A stretch of DNA of 33,740 bases, taken from positions 1 through 33,740 of IMG/VR virus record IMGVR_UViG_3300028553_000104; one strand, given 5' to 3'. The notes below the pieces were generated by a model. That model worked only from the letters and a program-made list of their open reading frames with translations. It was not told the DNA's origin and did no database searches. The DNA comes from a virus. The position numbers and the translations under genes were made by a program. Shown piece after piece: positions 20,781-29,076 of the stretch; position 1 is the stretch's first letter, and every line of letters begins with the position of its first letter.

Positions 20781-21206
20781 ATGGCAAGTAATAAAACACT
20801 TTCAAAAAAAGTAAAAATACAAGATGCACCAACTGAAGGTAACTTCACTAGGGCAGAGGTTCAAGCGGCAATTAAAGCTGTTAAAACCCCCACACCAAAG
20901 AAAAATATAGACCCAGGCAAACCCGTTAGTCGCCCAATGGCTCCTATAGCCAAAGACACAGGTTGGGGCAAAACACTTACTAAAGCAGAATTACTAGGCT
21001 TAGTAGATCGCATTTATGCAAAACAAGAGGAAGAAAAAATGTCAAAACTTTCAGACACATTAGCACGAGCATTGGCAAAGAAACAAGGCCGTACTCACGT
21101 TGATGGTAGTGATACTACTGCCGCAACAGAAAAGAAAGCTAAAGTAAAACCTTTAGCTGGACCAGCGAAAAAACCGCCAACTCGTAGTGCTGGCCGTGGG
21201 AGATAA
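20781..21206 (+). CDS. Lys/Pro/Ala-rich basic protein, 141 aa
   Basis: ATG 20781 after ribosome site AAGGAAAC. Low-complexity, basic and Pro-rich ends flank a helical centre (LTKAELLGLVDRIYAKQEEEKMSKLSDTLARALAKK in outline). The tail GPAKKPPTRSAGRGR suggests nucleic-acid binding or a disordered linker. Its last codons overlap the start region of the oxygenase gene frame. No family recognised. Confidence 0.65.
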   Translation: MASNKTLSKKVKIQDAPTEGNFTRAEVQAAIKAVKTPTPKKNIDPGKPVSRPMAPIAKDTGWGKTLTKAELLGLVDRIYAKQEEEKMSKLSDTLARALAKKQGRTHVDGSDTTAATEKKAKVKPLAGPAKKPPTRSAGRGR

Positions 21207-21216
21207 TTTTATTAAA

Positions 21217-22308
21217 ATGTCAGTAATATTATACACATCGGTTCCGGTAGAGTCGCACGAAGTTAACATTATAATTAATCAAAAGACAGTTTCTGCTAAG
21301 TTTACCGATTCATCTATTTTAATTGATACTACATTAAATTTTGGAATACATCAGTTAACAATTGAAAATTTAACTACTAAAAGATTTGGCATTACCCAAG
21401 CAATAGTAGGAAATTGCAACCTCCGAAAATTATTTTATCTTGCTTGGATGACAACCACAAACAATGAACGAGTACAACCGTGTAATGAGCTTTGGGAAGC
21501 AGGACAACGTTGGAATTTACCGTTTGGGTATCCTGTAAGTAATTGGATATCGGTTGTTGAGCAGAAATTCCCCAACGGGGTGATTGGAAATGATCTTTAT
21601 AAAGACTATTGGATTTGGTATCCCAAATCGATTGACCTCGACCGCAATTCCCCACAGATCATGAAAGATTTTTTTGAGTATAATTTTAATTTTACAGTAG
21701 TTAATAAAAAAAACTTTACCTATGATCAAATCCCGTATATAACATATACAGAACCAGTTGATCAGAGTCTAATTAATCAATCCTATCAGGAATTAAAAAA
21801 TAACCAACCTCTAGTCAATTTACTAGCAAAAGTTCCTGGGCAAAAAAAAGCAAATGCCGAGGAGTTCGGGTACGCTGATAATCAACAATGGCAATCGTTA
21901 CTGTTATATCGAAAAGAAAGTCCTGGGTTAGCAGCAGTAGATCATCTTGATCGTTTTCCGGCCTGTAATAAATTAATCAACAGTTTAAATATGCCTTTTT
22001 GGTATGTATTCATTGGTATAATGCCACCAGGTGCTATCGTTTATCCCCATGTGGATGACATGGCCGTTGTCGACCCAGAATATATTCATTGGCGTGGATG
22101 TACGCAATTGTATATTCCAATATATCAACCGGTTGATAGTTATCTTAAAATAGCCGATGCCGGTACAATCGACACCACATCAGGAAATATGATCATTAAC
22201 AGTGATATATTTACTCATGCCGCGGCCAATAACAGCACAGAGTATCGATATATGTTAGCTTTACGAACTAGACAAGACCAAATATCTACGTTCCCAATTA
22301 CTTGTTAA
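21217..22308 (+). CDS. 2-oxoglutarate/Fe(II) oxygenase, aspartyl/asparaginyl hydroxylase-like
   Basis: The frame opens at 21187, but ATG 21217 (MSVILYTSVPVESHEV, 363 aa) avoids a long overlap with the upstream gene. The C-terminal 100 residues carry the double-stranded beta-helix motifs: YPHVDD with His278 and Asp280, HAAANN with His334 as the third iron ligand, and MLALRTR (Arg350/352) for 2-oxoglutarate, as in aspartyl/asparaginyl beta-hydroxylases. The N-terminal 200 residues are phage-specific. The substrate may be a protein or small molecule of the cargo pathway. Confidence 0.75.
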   Translation: MSVILYTSVPVESHEVNIIINQKTVSAKFTDSSILIDTTLNFGIHQLTIENLTTKRFGITQAIVGNCNLRKLFYLAWMTTTNNERVQPCNELWEAGQRWNLPFGYPVSNWISVVEQKFPNGVIGNDLYKDYWIWYPKSIDLDRNSPQIMKDFFEYNFNFTVVNKKNFTYDQIPYITYTEPVDQSLINQSYQELKNNQPLVNLLAKVPGQKKANAEEFGYADNQQWQSLLLYRKESPGLAAVDHLDRFPACNKLINSLNMPFWYVFIGIMPPGAIVYPHVDDMAVVDPEYIHWRGCTQLYIPIYQPVDSYLKIADAGTIDTTSGNMIINSDIFTHAAANNSTEYRYMLALRTRQDQISTFPITC

Positions 22309-22336
22309 TAAATAACACAAGCAACGCCGGGTTCTT

Positions 22337-22346
22337 CCGACGTCGG
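22337..22346 (+). promoter_or_regulatory. Perfect 10-base palindrome, possible operator
   Basis: CCGACGTCGG lies 14 bases before the -35 box at 22360. A GC-rich palindrome stands out in AT-rich DNA and could be an operator or a methylation/restriction site; nothing decides. Confidence 0.25.
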
Positions 22347-22359
22347 TTCTCTAAGACGC

Positions 22360-22388
22360 TTGACATAGTGATGTCTTTACTGTATTAT
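22360..22388 (+). promoter_or_regulatory. Sigma70-type promoter of set B operon
   Basis: TTGACA (22360-22365), 17-base spacer, TATTAT (22383-22388). Transcription would start near 22395, 21 bases before the TTG start of the PP-loop gene. Confidence 0.7.
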
Positions 22389-22415
22389 TAATACAGAACG
22401 CCGTCCGTAAACATC

Positions 22416-23552
22416 TTGTCGGATGTTAGCTCCAACCCAATACTGAGAATTTGTGTGAATAATACATTGTGCCCGGCCTATGTAGTAAACAATCAACATC
22501 GATTTTTTAATCGATGGCAAGCTCTACAATTTGCCAGTAAACATAACACTCGTGACGTAAAGTTTGACCTCTGGAATGATGTTTTTTCTAAGCAATGTTG
22601 GACTAAGAATCCCGAGTTAAGCTGGGAATCGTTAATGGACCTAAGAGTTAAACAATTAGAGGCCACAGGGCGGCCGCTGGTACTATTGTTCAGTGGTGGA
22701 ACTGATAGTTATACCATCTATCAAACTTTCTGTCGTAATAACGTACACATTCACGGACTGGCCACAAAGAGAAGAAAAGATTGGAAGTATGCCAATCACA
22801 CAGCCGACTGGGTTAAAGAAAATCATCCAGATCCTACCACTAAATTTATATCCGTTGAAAACGATGATCAAATAGATAGTATGTACACCAATCCGTACTT
22901 TATTACAGATCGCGTTAACACATACAACTTTGGGTGGGATATTATCGAAGAGCGTATGTTTTCAAAAATAAGAGAAGAGTTTAAAGATCCAATAATCATT
23001 ATGGGATTAGAAAAACCTCGTCTTATATTAGAAAACGGACATTGGTACAGTGCATGCGTGGATTTGTTGTTTACTCACGTGTTCCCTCCGAATGATGTAG
23101 AAATGTTTTACATTACGCCTGATCTGCCTGAGTTACATATTAAGCAATGTTGGATGCTTAAAACTTGGTTAGAAAATAGTGGCCATACACTCACTGACGA
23201 CTTTGTTACACAAGACTTGTACAATCCTAACAAAGTTGATTATTATGATTTTGCATGGGCTTGCGGACGGATTGGAGATCTCTCCAATAGTCGAGGCGAA
23301 AAAATCAGCAACTGGGAAACTAAAATTTATATAGATCCAACAAACATAAAAAACAGTTATATGGTTGGCCGTGGAAGCGAAACTTTTAATCAAGGACTGG
23401 TTGCAGGTAACACTGCTGTATTAAATTATATACGCGGTCATCGGATGATGCTGGAACCTGGAGTGTTAGAAGATCATTGGAAACAAAAAATGGTCGGTAT
23501 TATTACGGACCGATTTTACATGGGCTCAATGTGTAGTTTAGAAAAACTTTAA
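22416..23552 (+). CDS. PP-loop (adenine nucleotide alpha-hydrolase) ATPase 2 (set B)
   Basis: 378 residues if TTG 22416 is used; other non-ATG starts are possible. SGGTDS at residues 93-98 follows PLVLLF; WESLMDLRVKQLEATGRP, IIMGLEKPRLIL, LPELHIKQCWML and CGRIGDLSNSR align with the set A paralogue at 15192, but sequence identity is only moderate, so the duplication is old or the copies came separately. Probably adenylates a carboxylate, carbamoyl or similar group for a later step. First gene of a three-gene operon with a Bug protein (12 bases downstream) and a radical SAM gene. Confidence 0.8.
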   Translation: MSDVSSNPILRICVNNTLCPAYVVNNQHRFFNRWQALQFASKHNTRDVKFDLWNDVFSKQCWTKNPELSWESLMDLRVKQLEATGRPLVLLFSGGTDSYTIYQTFCRNNVHIHGLATKRRKDWKYANHTADWVKENHPDPTTKFISVENDDQIDSMYTNPYFITDRVNTYNFGWDIIEERMFSKIREEFKDPIIIMGLEKPRLILENGHWYSACVDLLFTHVFPPNDVEMFYITPDLPELHIKQCWMLKTWLENSGHTLTDDFVTQDLYNPNKVDYYDFAWACGRIGDLSNSRGEKISNWETKIYIDPTNIKNSYMVGRGSETFNQGLVAGNTAVLNYIRGHRMMLEPGVLEDHWKQKMVGIITDRFYMGSMCSLEKL

Positions 23553-23563
23553 AAGGAATCAAG

Positions 23564-24508
23564 ATGTTAGGTAAATTTTTAATTAGTACTGTATTATTAT
23601 TAACTGCTGTTAGCATACAAGCAAACGATAACATTAAAATAATTGTTACATCCGGGCCAGGAACCCCAATGGATATTATTGTTCGGGCTGTGGCAGCATC
23701 TAACTCTGTACAAAAAGAATTAAGAACAACTCCTGTGGTCTTAAACAAACTAGGTGCCAGCGGTATGATTCCAGTAACCGAAGCAACTGGCGCTACGCCC
23801 GACGGTAAGACTTGGATAGTAACTAACGCTACCACGTTTGGAACTTTACCTGTATTAACAGAAGATATAAAGTACGATCCTATGAAAAGTTTTGATCATG
23901 TTAATATTATGGCCGCAACTCCTAGAGGATTAGTAGTGCATCGTGATTTTCCGGCTAACAATTTTCAAGAGTTTGTTCGCGTACTTAAAGAAAATCCAAA
24001 TAAATTTAATTTTGGAGGTATTATAAAAAGTACAAACGATCTTGACTTGCAGAGTTTAGCAAAAACATTAAAATTTAACTATGAATGGATAGGTTATCAA
24101 AGTAGTACCCATGTAGTTCCTGATTTATTAACCAATCGAGTCAACGGAGCAATTATTCAAATAGGCACAGTACTGCCGCATATTAAATCAGGCCAGCTCA
24201 AAGTACTTGCCGTTACATGGGAGAAAAGATTACCAGATTTTCCTAATACTCCTACGTGGGGAGAGTTAGGATATCCAATGTTAAATATTCCATCGTGGTA
24301 CGGATTAGCAGTTCCGGCTGGTACTTTACCAGAGACCGTAAAAAAAATTAATCGTGCAGTAACTGCCGCCATAAACGAGCCAGAGACCCGATCTAGATTA
24401 GCCGCCGGCTACAATTTTCCGCTAAACTATGGCCCAGAAAAAGCCACTAAATTTGTGCAAGATGGGCTGGCATCTACCAGACGACAAGTGTACTTAATGA
24501 GTAAATAA
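23564..24508 (+). CDS. Bug/TctC-family periplasmic substrate-binding protein 2 (set B)
   Basis: 314 residues. Signal peptide MLGKFLISTVLLLTAVSIQA, then NIKIIVTSGPGTPMDIIVRAVA, a variant of the Bug N-terminal motif in which the usual PPGGxxD is GPGTPMD, so ligand specificity probably differs from protein 1. PDGKTWIVTNATTFGT, IKSGQLKVLAVTWEKRLPDF and YGLAVPAGTLPETVKKINRA are classic family segments. Ribosome site AAAAGGAAT. Co-transcribed between a PP-loop ATPase and a radical SAM enzyme, an arrangement that suggests it binds or delivers the pathway's substrate or product. Confidence 0.9.
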   Translation: MLGKFLISTVLLLTAVSIQANDNIKIIVTSGPGTPMDIIVRAVAASNSVQKELRTTPVVLNKLGASGMIPVTEATGATPDGKTWIVTNATTFGTLPVLTEDIKYDPMKSFDHVNIMAATPRGLVVHRDFPANNFQEFVRVLKENPNKFNFGGIIKSTNDLDLQSLAKTLKFNYEWIGYQSSTHVVPDLLTNRVNGAIIQIGTVLPHIKSGQLKVLAVTWEKRLPDFPNTPTWGELGYPMLNIPSWYGLAVPAGTLPETVKKINRAVTAAINEPETRSRLAAGYNFPLNYGPEKATKFVQDGLASTRRQVYLMSK

Positions 24509-24529
24509 TTATTATTACTAGGACTTATA

Positions 24530-26086
24530 ATGGCCAATGTCATCATTTTTACAGATAATCCACCAAGAAATATTGGTAATAAAAATTCTTCATGGTATTT
24601 GGATTATTTGAGTTATCCCGCTGGTGCCTATGCCATTGCTTCTCACCTAAGATCGCTAGGATACTCGGTACTTGTAGTTCCCCACTGTTCAAAGTTAAGT
24701 TACAAAGGAGTTGAGGAAATAATTTCATTGCATAGCAATGACTTGGTATGGGTTGGACTTAGTACCACTTTTTTTTACACAGTAAATAATGCATTATCAG
24801 AATGGCAAACAGCATGGCATGAATGTAGTGAGCCGTTAATGACTACAGATTTTGTTTCAAGAAAAGAAGCAAGAGAATTTAGACTTGGAACTCAACCAAT
24901 ATGGGGCACAACTGAAATTAATCGTATAGCAAAATTTATTAATAAAAAATATAACATTCCTTTTCTACTCGGTGGAGCATGGGTAACACATATTGCAAAT
25001 GGCGGCCTGGCTGAACTAGAATCTAATGTGCATATTATAAAAGGAAGAGCCGAATTATCCGCTGAACTATCAACAAAAACTCGTAGTGCAGTTCAAACTA
25101 ATAATGATACCTACGATGATACAGATTTTAAAAATAGAACTTATATCTGGACTCCAGAAGATCACATTGATTCGTCAGATTGGCTACCACTTGAAATTAG
25201 TCGTGGGTGTTTTTTTAATTGTGCATTTTGTAATTACGATCGAAAATCGACACTGTCTTATAGAAATCCAGAAAGTTTAAAACAAGAGTTAATTAGAAAT
25301 TACGAGCAGTTTGGAATAACCAAATACATTGTCATGGACGACTTGTACAATGACAGTAAAGAAAAAGTACGGATACTATATGATCTAGTGTGGAGTCAAC
25401 TTCCGTTTCAGCCAGAATGGACTAGTTATATGCGACTTGACATGATTTATGCAGATCCTGAAAGTGCAGAATTTTTAAAACATAGCGGTGCAAGATTAGG
25501 ATCATTTGGTATTGAAACCTTGCATGACAAAGCCGGTCGTCGTGTAGGAAAAGGATTAGGTAAAGCACGTATTCTTGAAACCTTGTCTAATCTTAAACAA
25601 ACCTGGGGACAAGATACTCTTATAATGGCCTACTTTATTATGGGACTACCCGACGAACCCGAAGAATCAATGTTAGAAACCATTAAATGGTTAGAAACAA
25701 ACAATGACATATTTTCTTATTCTGCGGCACCTATGTGGATTACGCCGCCTGAGCACAGCAATATTGCGTTAAAACAACATCCAATATCTCTTGATAATCA
25801 AAAATACGGGATTACCTGGATAGGTGATAGTAACTGGCAAAACAAAGAAGGGATTACTTTTACTCGAGCACAAGAACTTGCATCTATGCTAACTAACAAA
25901 GAAAATAGAAATCCAATTTCTTTTGCAGAATACGGTGAATTTAGGCAAATGGGGTTTAGTCATTACGATATTGCAAATATAAAGACTGCCGGCGTAAATA
26001 ATTTTAAATTCAAGCATCAACAGAGCTACGAAACAACTATACAAAATAAAATGATATCACGATTGGAAAAATACTTTATTAAGTGA
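24530..26086 (+). CDS. B12-binding-type radical SAM enzyme 2 (set B)
   Basis: 518 residues. N-terminal Rossmann-like region (ANVIIFTDNPP, AGAYAIASHLRSLGYSVLVV, WVGLSTTFFYTV, FLLGGAWVTHIANGG) lacks a clear DxHxxG cobalamin motif. The radical SAM motif CFFNCAFC has Cys227, Cys231 and Cys234. SFGIETLHDKAGRRVGKGLG and AYFIMGLPDEPEES are shared in outline with paralogue 1. Ribosome site AGGAC. Last gene of set B; a host-like promoter follows at once. Reaction unknown. Confidence 0.85.
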   Translation: MANVIIFTDNPPRNIGNKNSSWYLDYLSYPAGAYAIASHLRSLGYSVLVVPHCSKLSYKGVEEIISLHSNDLVWVGLSTTFFYTVNNALSEWQTAWHECSEPLMTTDFVSRKEAREFRLGTQPIWGTTEINRIAKFINKKYNIPFLLGGAWVTHIANGGLAELESNVHIIKGRAELSAELSTKTRSAVQTNNDTYDDTDFKNRTYIWTPEDHIDSSDWLPLEISRGCFFNCAFCNYDRKSTLSYRNPESLKQELIRNYEQFGITKYIVMDDLYNDSKEKVRILYDLVWSQLPFQPEWTSYMRLDMIYADPESAEFLKHSGARLGSFGIETLHDKAGRRVGKGLGKARILETLSNLKQTWGQDTLIMAYFIMGLPDEPEESMLETIKWLETNNDIFSYSAAPMWITPPEHSNIALKQHPISLDNQKYGITWIGDSNWQNKEGITFTRAQELASMLTNKENRNPISFAEYGEFRQMGFSHYDIANIKTAGVNNFKFKHQQSYETTIQNKMISRLEKYFIK

Positions 26087-26089
26087 CGG

Positions 26090-26118
26090 TTGACCATTAA
26101 TTCCCATTTTGCTATAAT
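26090..26118 (+). promoter_or_regulatory. Sigma70-type promoter
   Basis: TTGACC (26090-26095), 17-base spacer, TATAAT (26113-26118). Nearly identical through the spacer and start region to the GIY-YIG promoter at 2441. Confidence 0.85.
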
Positions 26119-26147
26119 AGTAGTATAGTAATTAAAAGGAGTCGTAA

Positions 26148-26357
26148 ATGGCTTATACCGTTTTCCAACATGATACTCGTTTTGGTCCACGCAAGGGCTT
26201 AGAAGGTCCTTTTCATTACCCTAGTGGTGCTGTATTATACTACGATCCAATAGCTGGAGAGTATTATGACCCTCGGACAGATTGGTATGTGAGCAACGAA
26301 GATGTTGCAGTTTTACAACAACAAATTTTTGATCGTTTGACACAAAAATCCATTTAA
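26148..26357 (+). CDS. Small aromatic-rich protein, 69 aa
   Basis: ATG 26148 after AAAAGGAG. YTVFQHDTRFGPRKGLEGPF, then GAVLYYDPIAGEYYDPRTDW: a beta-rich, Tyr/Asp/Pro-rich N-terminal part with a C-terminal helix (VAVLQQQIFDRLTQ). No family recognised. It sits between two promoters, so it is its own early transcription unit. Confidence 0.65.
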   Translation: MAYTVFQHDTRFGPRKGLEGPFHYPSGAVLYYDPIAGEYYDPRTDWYVSNEDVAVLQQQIFDRLTQKSI

Positions 26358-26366
26358 CAGTATAAT
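26337..26366 (+). promoter_or_regulatory. Sigma70-type promoter of the MoxR gene
   Basis: TTGACA (26337-26342), 18-base spacer, TATAAT (26361-26366), overlapping the end of the 69-aa gene. The start region AGTCGTATA resembles AGTAGTATA at the related promoters. Confidence 0.8.
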
Positions 26367-26422
26367 AGTCGTATAGTAATTAATTTCAACCAGTAGTAAG
26401 TAATTAAAAGGACACAGCCCTC

Positions 26423-27508
26423 ATGTCAGAAACAAGAACAGTCACTTCGGTGCAGGCTCGCAAGAGTTTACTCAAGGCATTCAAAAAACAACGCCCATTA
26501 TTCCTCTGGGGTCCTCCTGGAATTGGTAAATCAGAATTAGTAGCAGATATCACTGAGGAACTCGGTGGCATTATGATCGACCTTCGCTTGGGTCAGATGG
26601 AGCCCACAGACATTCGTGGTATTCCGTTTTATAATAAAGACAACGGCAAGATGGACTGGGCTGAACCAATTGATTTGCCAAGTGAAGAACTTGCTAGTCA
26701 GTATCCGATTGTAGTCCTGTTCCTAGATGAAATGAATGCAAGTGCTCCTAGTGTTCAAGCCGCGGCATATCAACTAATCTTAAATCGTCGTATCGGTAAA
26801 TATCATTTGCCAAAAAATGTAGTAATGGTTGCCGCAGGTAATCGTGAGTCAGACAAGGGTGTTACATATCGCATGCCGACACCCTTGGCAAACCGTTTTA
26901 TTCACCAAGAGATGAAGTGTGATTTTACATCTTGGCAAGAGTGGGCTGTGAACAAGAACATCCACAAAGACGTGGTCGGTTACTTGTCATACGCCAAGCA
27001 AGATTTATACGACTTTGATGCTAAGTCAGCAAGCCGTGCCTTTGCAACACCACGCTCGTGGACCTTTGTAAGCGAATTGCTGGAAGATGAAGACAGCGAT
27101 GATGATACAATTACCAACTTGATTGCTGGTACAGTGGGCGAAGGCCTTGCTATCAAGTTCATGGCACACCGCAAGATTGCTGGTCGTATGCCCAAGCCAG
27201 AAGACATCTTGTCTGGTAAGGAAAAAGAGCTGAATGTTAAAGAAGTCTCAGCAATGTACAGTTTGGTGATTAGTATGTGCTACGAGCTTAAGGCCGCAAT
27301 TGAAGCCAAGGTGTCGGATAAACAGTTCCACGAAATGGCCGATAACTTCTTTGGTTACATGATGAAGAACTTTGAAACTGAGTTGGTGGTGATGGGAGCC
27401 CGCATAGCACTCACGACATATAATTTGCCATTCCAACCAACCAAGTTGAAAAACTTTGATGAATTTCACCAACGCTACGGCAAGTATATTTTACAGGCAA
27501 GCGCCTAA
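26423..27508 (+). CDS. MoxR-family AAA+ ATPase
   Basis: 361 residues. Walker A GPPGIGKS at 30-37, GQMEPTDIRGIP, Walker B VVLFLDEMN around 98-105, sensor-like VVMVAAGNRESD and an arginine-finger region PTPLANRFIH. MoxR ATPases work with a VWA or metallopeptidase-like partner to remodel or mature protein complexes. The probable partner starts at 33145, an HExxH protein. The ribosome site AAAAGGA precedes ATG 26423. In phages the pair is of unknown function, possibly involved in virion assembly or host complex remodelling. Confidence 0.9.
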   Translation: MSETRTVTSVQARKSLLKAFKKQRPLFLWGPPGIGKSELVADITEELGGIMIDLRLGQMEPTDIRGIPFYNKDNGKMDWAEPIDLPSEELASQYPIVVLFLDEMNASAPSVQAAAYQLILNRRIGKYHLPKNVVMVAAGNRESDKGVTYRMPTPLANRFIHQEMKCDFTSWQEWAVNKNIHKDVVGYLSYAKQDLYDFDAKSASRAFATPRSWTFVSELLEDEDSDDDTITNLIAGTVGEGLAIKFMAHRKIAGRMPKPEDILSGKEKELNVKEVSAMYSLVISMCYELKAAIEAKVSDKQFHEMADNFFGYMMKNFETELVVMGARIALTTYNLPFQPTKLKNFDEFHQRYGKYILQASA

Positions 27509-27516
27509 CTAGTTTA

Positions 27517-27565
27517 GGAGGGTGGTGTTGATTTTAAACACAGGGCTGTGCTTGCACCACCCTCC
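27517..27565 (+). other. Strong 11-bp hairpin after MoxR gene
   Basis: GGAGGGTGGTG pairs perfectly with CACCACCCTCC, loop of 27 bases that contains CACAG/CTGTG. TTCC follows rather than a U-run, so it may protect the MoxR mRNA end, slow read-through into the small-gene array, or block the ribosome rather than terminate. Confidence 0.6.
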
Positions 27566-27584
27566 TTCCATTTAAAGGACCGAT

Positions 27585-27818
27585 ATGGGATTTGTAGTTT
27601 ACTGTATAGCAAGTGGCGAATTGATGCGTTACTATGACACTGAGTCAAAGGCACAAGCACAGGTCACTGGGCACAATCGCAAGGCAATCATTGCAACCCT
27701 TAAAGGTGACGAGTATGCCAGAGAATGGAAATGTTGTTCTTGGGAGGACTTTGAACAAGTGTTTAACGCAGAGTATCAAGCACACAAGTGGCATTACCTA
27801 AATAGGTCTAGTCACTAA
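27585..27818 (+). CDS. Small hypothetical protein, 77 aa (array start)
   Basis: ATG 27585 after AAAGGACC. FVVYCIASGELMRYYDTESKA, then helix (AQVTGHNRKAIIATLKG) and an acidic/aromatic tail (CCSWEDFEQVFNAEYQAHKW). No family recognised. The stop codon overlaps the next ATG (TAATG). Confidence 0.6.
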   Translation: MGFVVYCIASGELMRYYDTESKAQAQVTGHNRKAIIATLKGDEYAREWKCCSWEDFEQVFNAEYQAHKWHYLNRSSH

Positions 27819-28156
27819 TGAACTTTACAATTACTCGACTAGATCGTAGACACAGTTATTGGGACTACTATGACTACATGATTGAGTTTAAAAAGACCGA
27901 GAATTGGTTGCACAAAACCTATTCAGGTGTACTAGAATTTGATCGTAGCCGGCGTTGGTTTAATGAAACTTACGGATGGAGCCAAGATATAGAAACCCGT
28001 ACAGAAATGCTTAAGGTCATGGATGCTCAACAAATACACGAGCTTGATAATATCAATACTCATTGGGCCTACAGCATTAGATATCAAGAGTATCGTATCT
28101 ATGTCAACGAGTCAGCACTAACTATGTTTAAATTAAAGTGGTCCGGCAATGCTTAG
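27818..28156 (+). CDS. Array protein, C-terminal FxLKW signature, 112 aa
   Basis: 112 residues. Ends RIYVNESALTMFKLKWSGNA: the shared array signature (an aromatic strand, acidic residue, then A-x-x-[FM]-x-L-K-[WF]). The upstream part repeats W-x-[NHK]-x-T-Y (ENWLHKTYSGVLEF, RRWFNETYGW). Overlaps the next gene by 8 bases. Function unknown. Confidence 0.7.
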   Translation: MNFTITRLDRRHSYWDYYDYMIEFKKTENWLHKTYSGVLEFDRSRRWFNETYGWSQDIETRTEMLKVMDAQQIHELDNINTHWAYSIRYQEYRIYVNESALTMFKLKWSGNA

Positions 28157-28349
28157 GGTTGATTTTCATGTCCCTATGAGTCGTATGGAGGAAGTTACTG
28201 CATGGTTGACTGATTCCATTGGCCCAAGTTGGGAAGGCTACGATGTACATAACTGGAGCTACGGCGAGGAATATCAATCATTATGGTTCACAGATGAGCG
28301 AGATGCTATATTGTTTAAACTGAAATGGGCAGGCAATGAAAACATTTAA
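28149..28349 (+). CDS. Array protein, 66 aa
   Basis: 66 residues; ends WFTDERDAILFKLKWAGNENI, the array signature. N-terminal half: VDFHVPMSRMEEVTAWLTDSIGPSW. Overlaps neighbours by 8 and 14 bases, so the chain of coupled starts continues. Confidence 0.7.
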   Translation: MLRVDFHVPMSRMEEVTAWLTDSIGPSWEGYDVHNWSYGEEYQSLWFTDERDAILFKLKWAGNENI

Positions 28350-28689
28350 ACGTACTGTTATCATTCGTGAGCGAGATCTTACAGGTCTTATGTATAAGAC
28401 TATTAAGAAGGGCTTGTTTGATCGTATTGATGTTGAACCGTTGACTTACCAAGAGATCCAGAACGAAATCTTGCTAGATACCCTTAAAGGAAAAGTGCAA
28501 CGGGGTCATTCTGCATTGCCCGATGTTTATGGAACACTAATGTATAAAGAAGGTAACTTGTATAACAAACAGTATTTGTCGTGGTTCCTAACTATGGATT
28601 ATCCTAACGGACAGATCTATGTACAGAGTCGTGCTGGCGAACCAACTGATCCCTTACATCGTGTAACCTTTGAAAAAGATTATGCCTAG
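28336..28689 (+). CDS. Hypothetical protein, 117 aa, in the array
   Basis: 117 residues, start ATG 28336 inside the end of the previous gene. Segments: KTFKRTVIIRERDLTGLMYK, LTYQEIQNEILLDTLKGK, YLSWFLTMDYPNGQIYVQS. It lacks the FxLKW signature; it ends RVTFEKDYA, perhaps a degenerate version. Function unknown. Confidence 0.65.
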   Translation: MKTFKRTVIIRERDLTGLMYKTIKKGLFDRIDVEPLTYQEIQNEILLDTLKGKVQRGHSALPDVYGTLMYKEGNLYNKQYLSWFLTMDYPNGQIYVQSRAGEPTDPLHRVTFEKDYA

Positions 28690-28894
28690 AGTACTGGACA
28701 AAACACTATGGCCTTGCCAGATTGATACTGACTTTGTCAGCATCGACGATTCTTTTGAGCGGCAAGCGTGGCTCAAGGCGAATGTTGGGGCACAACATAC
28801 AGACTGGCATTTAACAAGTCCGGCAATGAGTGAACAGCGTTGGCACTTTGCCCGTGAGCAGGATGCAGTCTTGTTTCAATTAAGGTGGGCATGA
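28682..28894 (+). CDS. Array protein, 70 aa
   Basis: The frame opens at TTG 28670; ATG 28682 (MPRVLDKTLWPCQID) is preferred. Ends WHFAREQDAVLFQLRWA, the array signature with Arg for Lys. Contains a helix (SFERQAWLKANVGAQH). Overlaps the next start by 4 bases. Confidence 0.65.
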   Translation: MPRVLDKTLWPCQIDTDFVSIDDSFERQAWLKANVGAQHTDWHLTSPAMSEQRWHFAREQDAVLFQLRWA

Positions 28895-29076
28895 TAGACG
28901 ATAATTGGCGCACATCCGCTGGACCATGGCATCCATATTATACATGGCAACCACGTCGGATTAACGGTAAGTGGTATTGGCTAACTACTGTGTATCGTAG
29001 AGAACGGAACATAATAATTTACCCATCTCAAGGCTACGAGTTTGGTGATGGATTTGACGTATTGAGAGATGCATAA
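28891..29076 (+). CDS. Hypothetical protein, Trp/Tyr/Arg-rich, 61 aa
   Basis: ATG 28891 overlaps the previous stop by 4 bases (ATGA). Aromatic and Arg-rich (WRTSAGPWHPYYTWQPRRIN) with GKWYWLTTVYRRER and a C-terminal FGDGFDVLRDA. No FxLKW signature. Function unknown. Confidence 0.6.
   Translation: MIDDNWRTSAGPWHPYYTWQPRRINGKWYWLTTVYRRERNIIIYPSQGYEFGDGFDVLRDA

Noticed and set aside
5419-26086. Host chromosome or prophage-edge origin for the porin, Bug proteins and radical SAM genes
   Set aside because: These genes are interleaved with phage tRNAs, octamer promoters, a lysis cassette and tiny phage genes on both sides, with no integrase or att site seen. A misassembly cannot be excluded but is not favoured.
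3-28156. Possible kinship between the first protein (RWLNETYKGVL) and array protein 27818 (NWLHKTYSGVLEF)
   Set aside because: The shared string is short and the rest of the two proteins does not align by eye; it may be chance.
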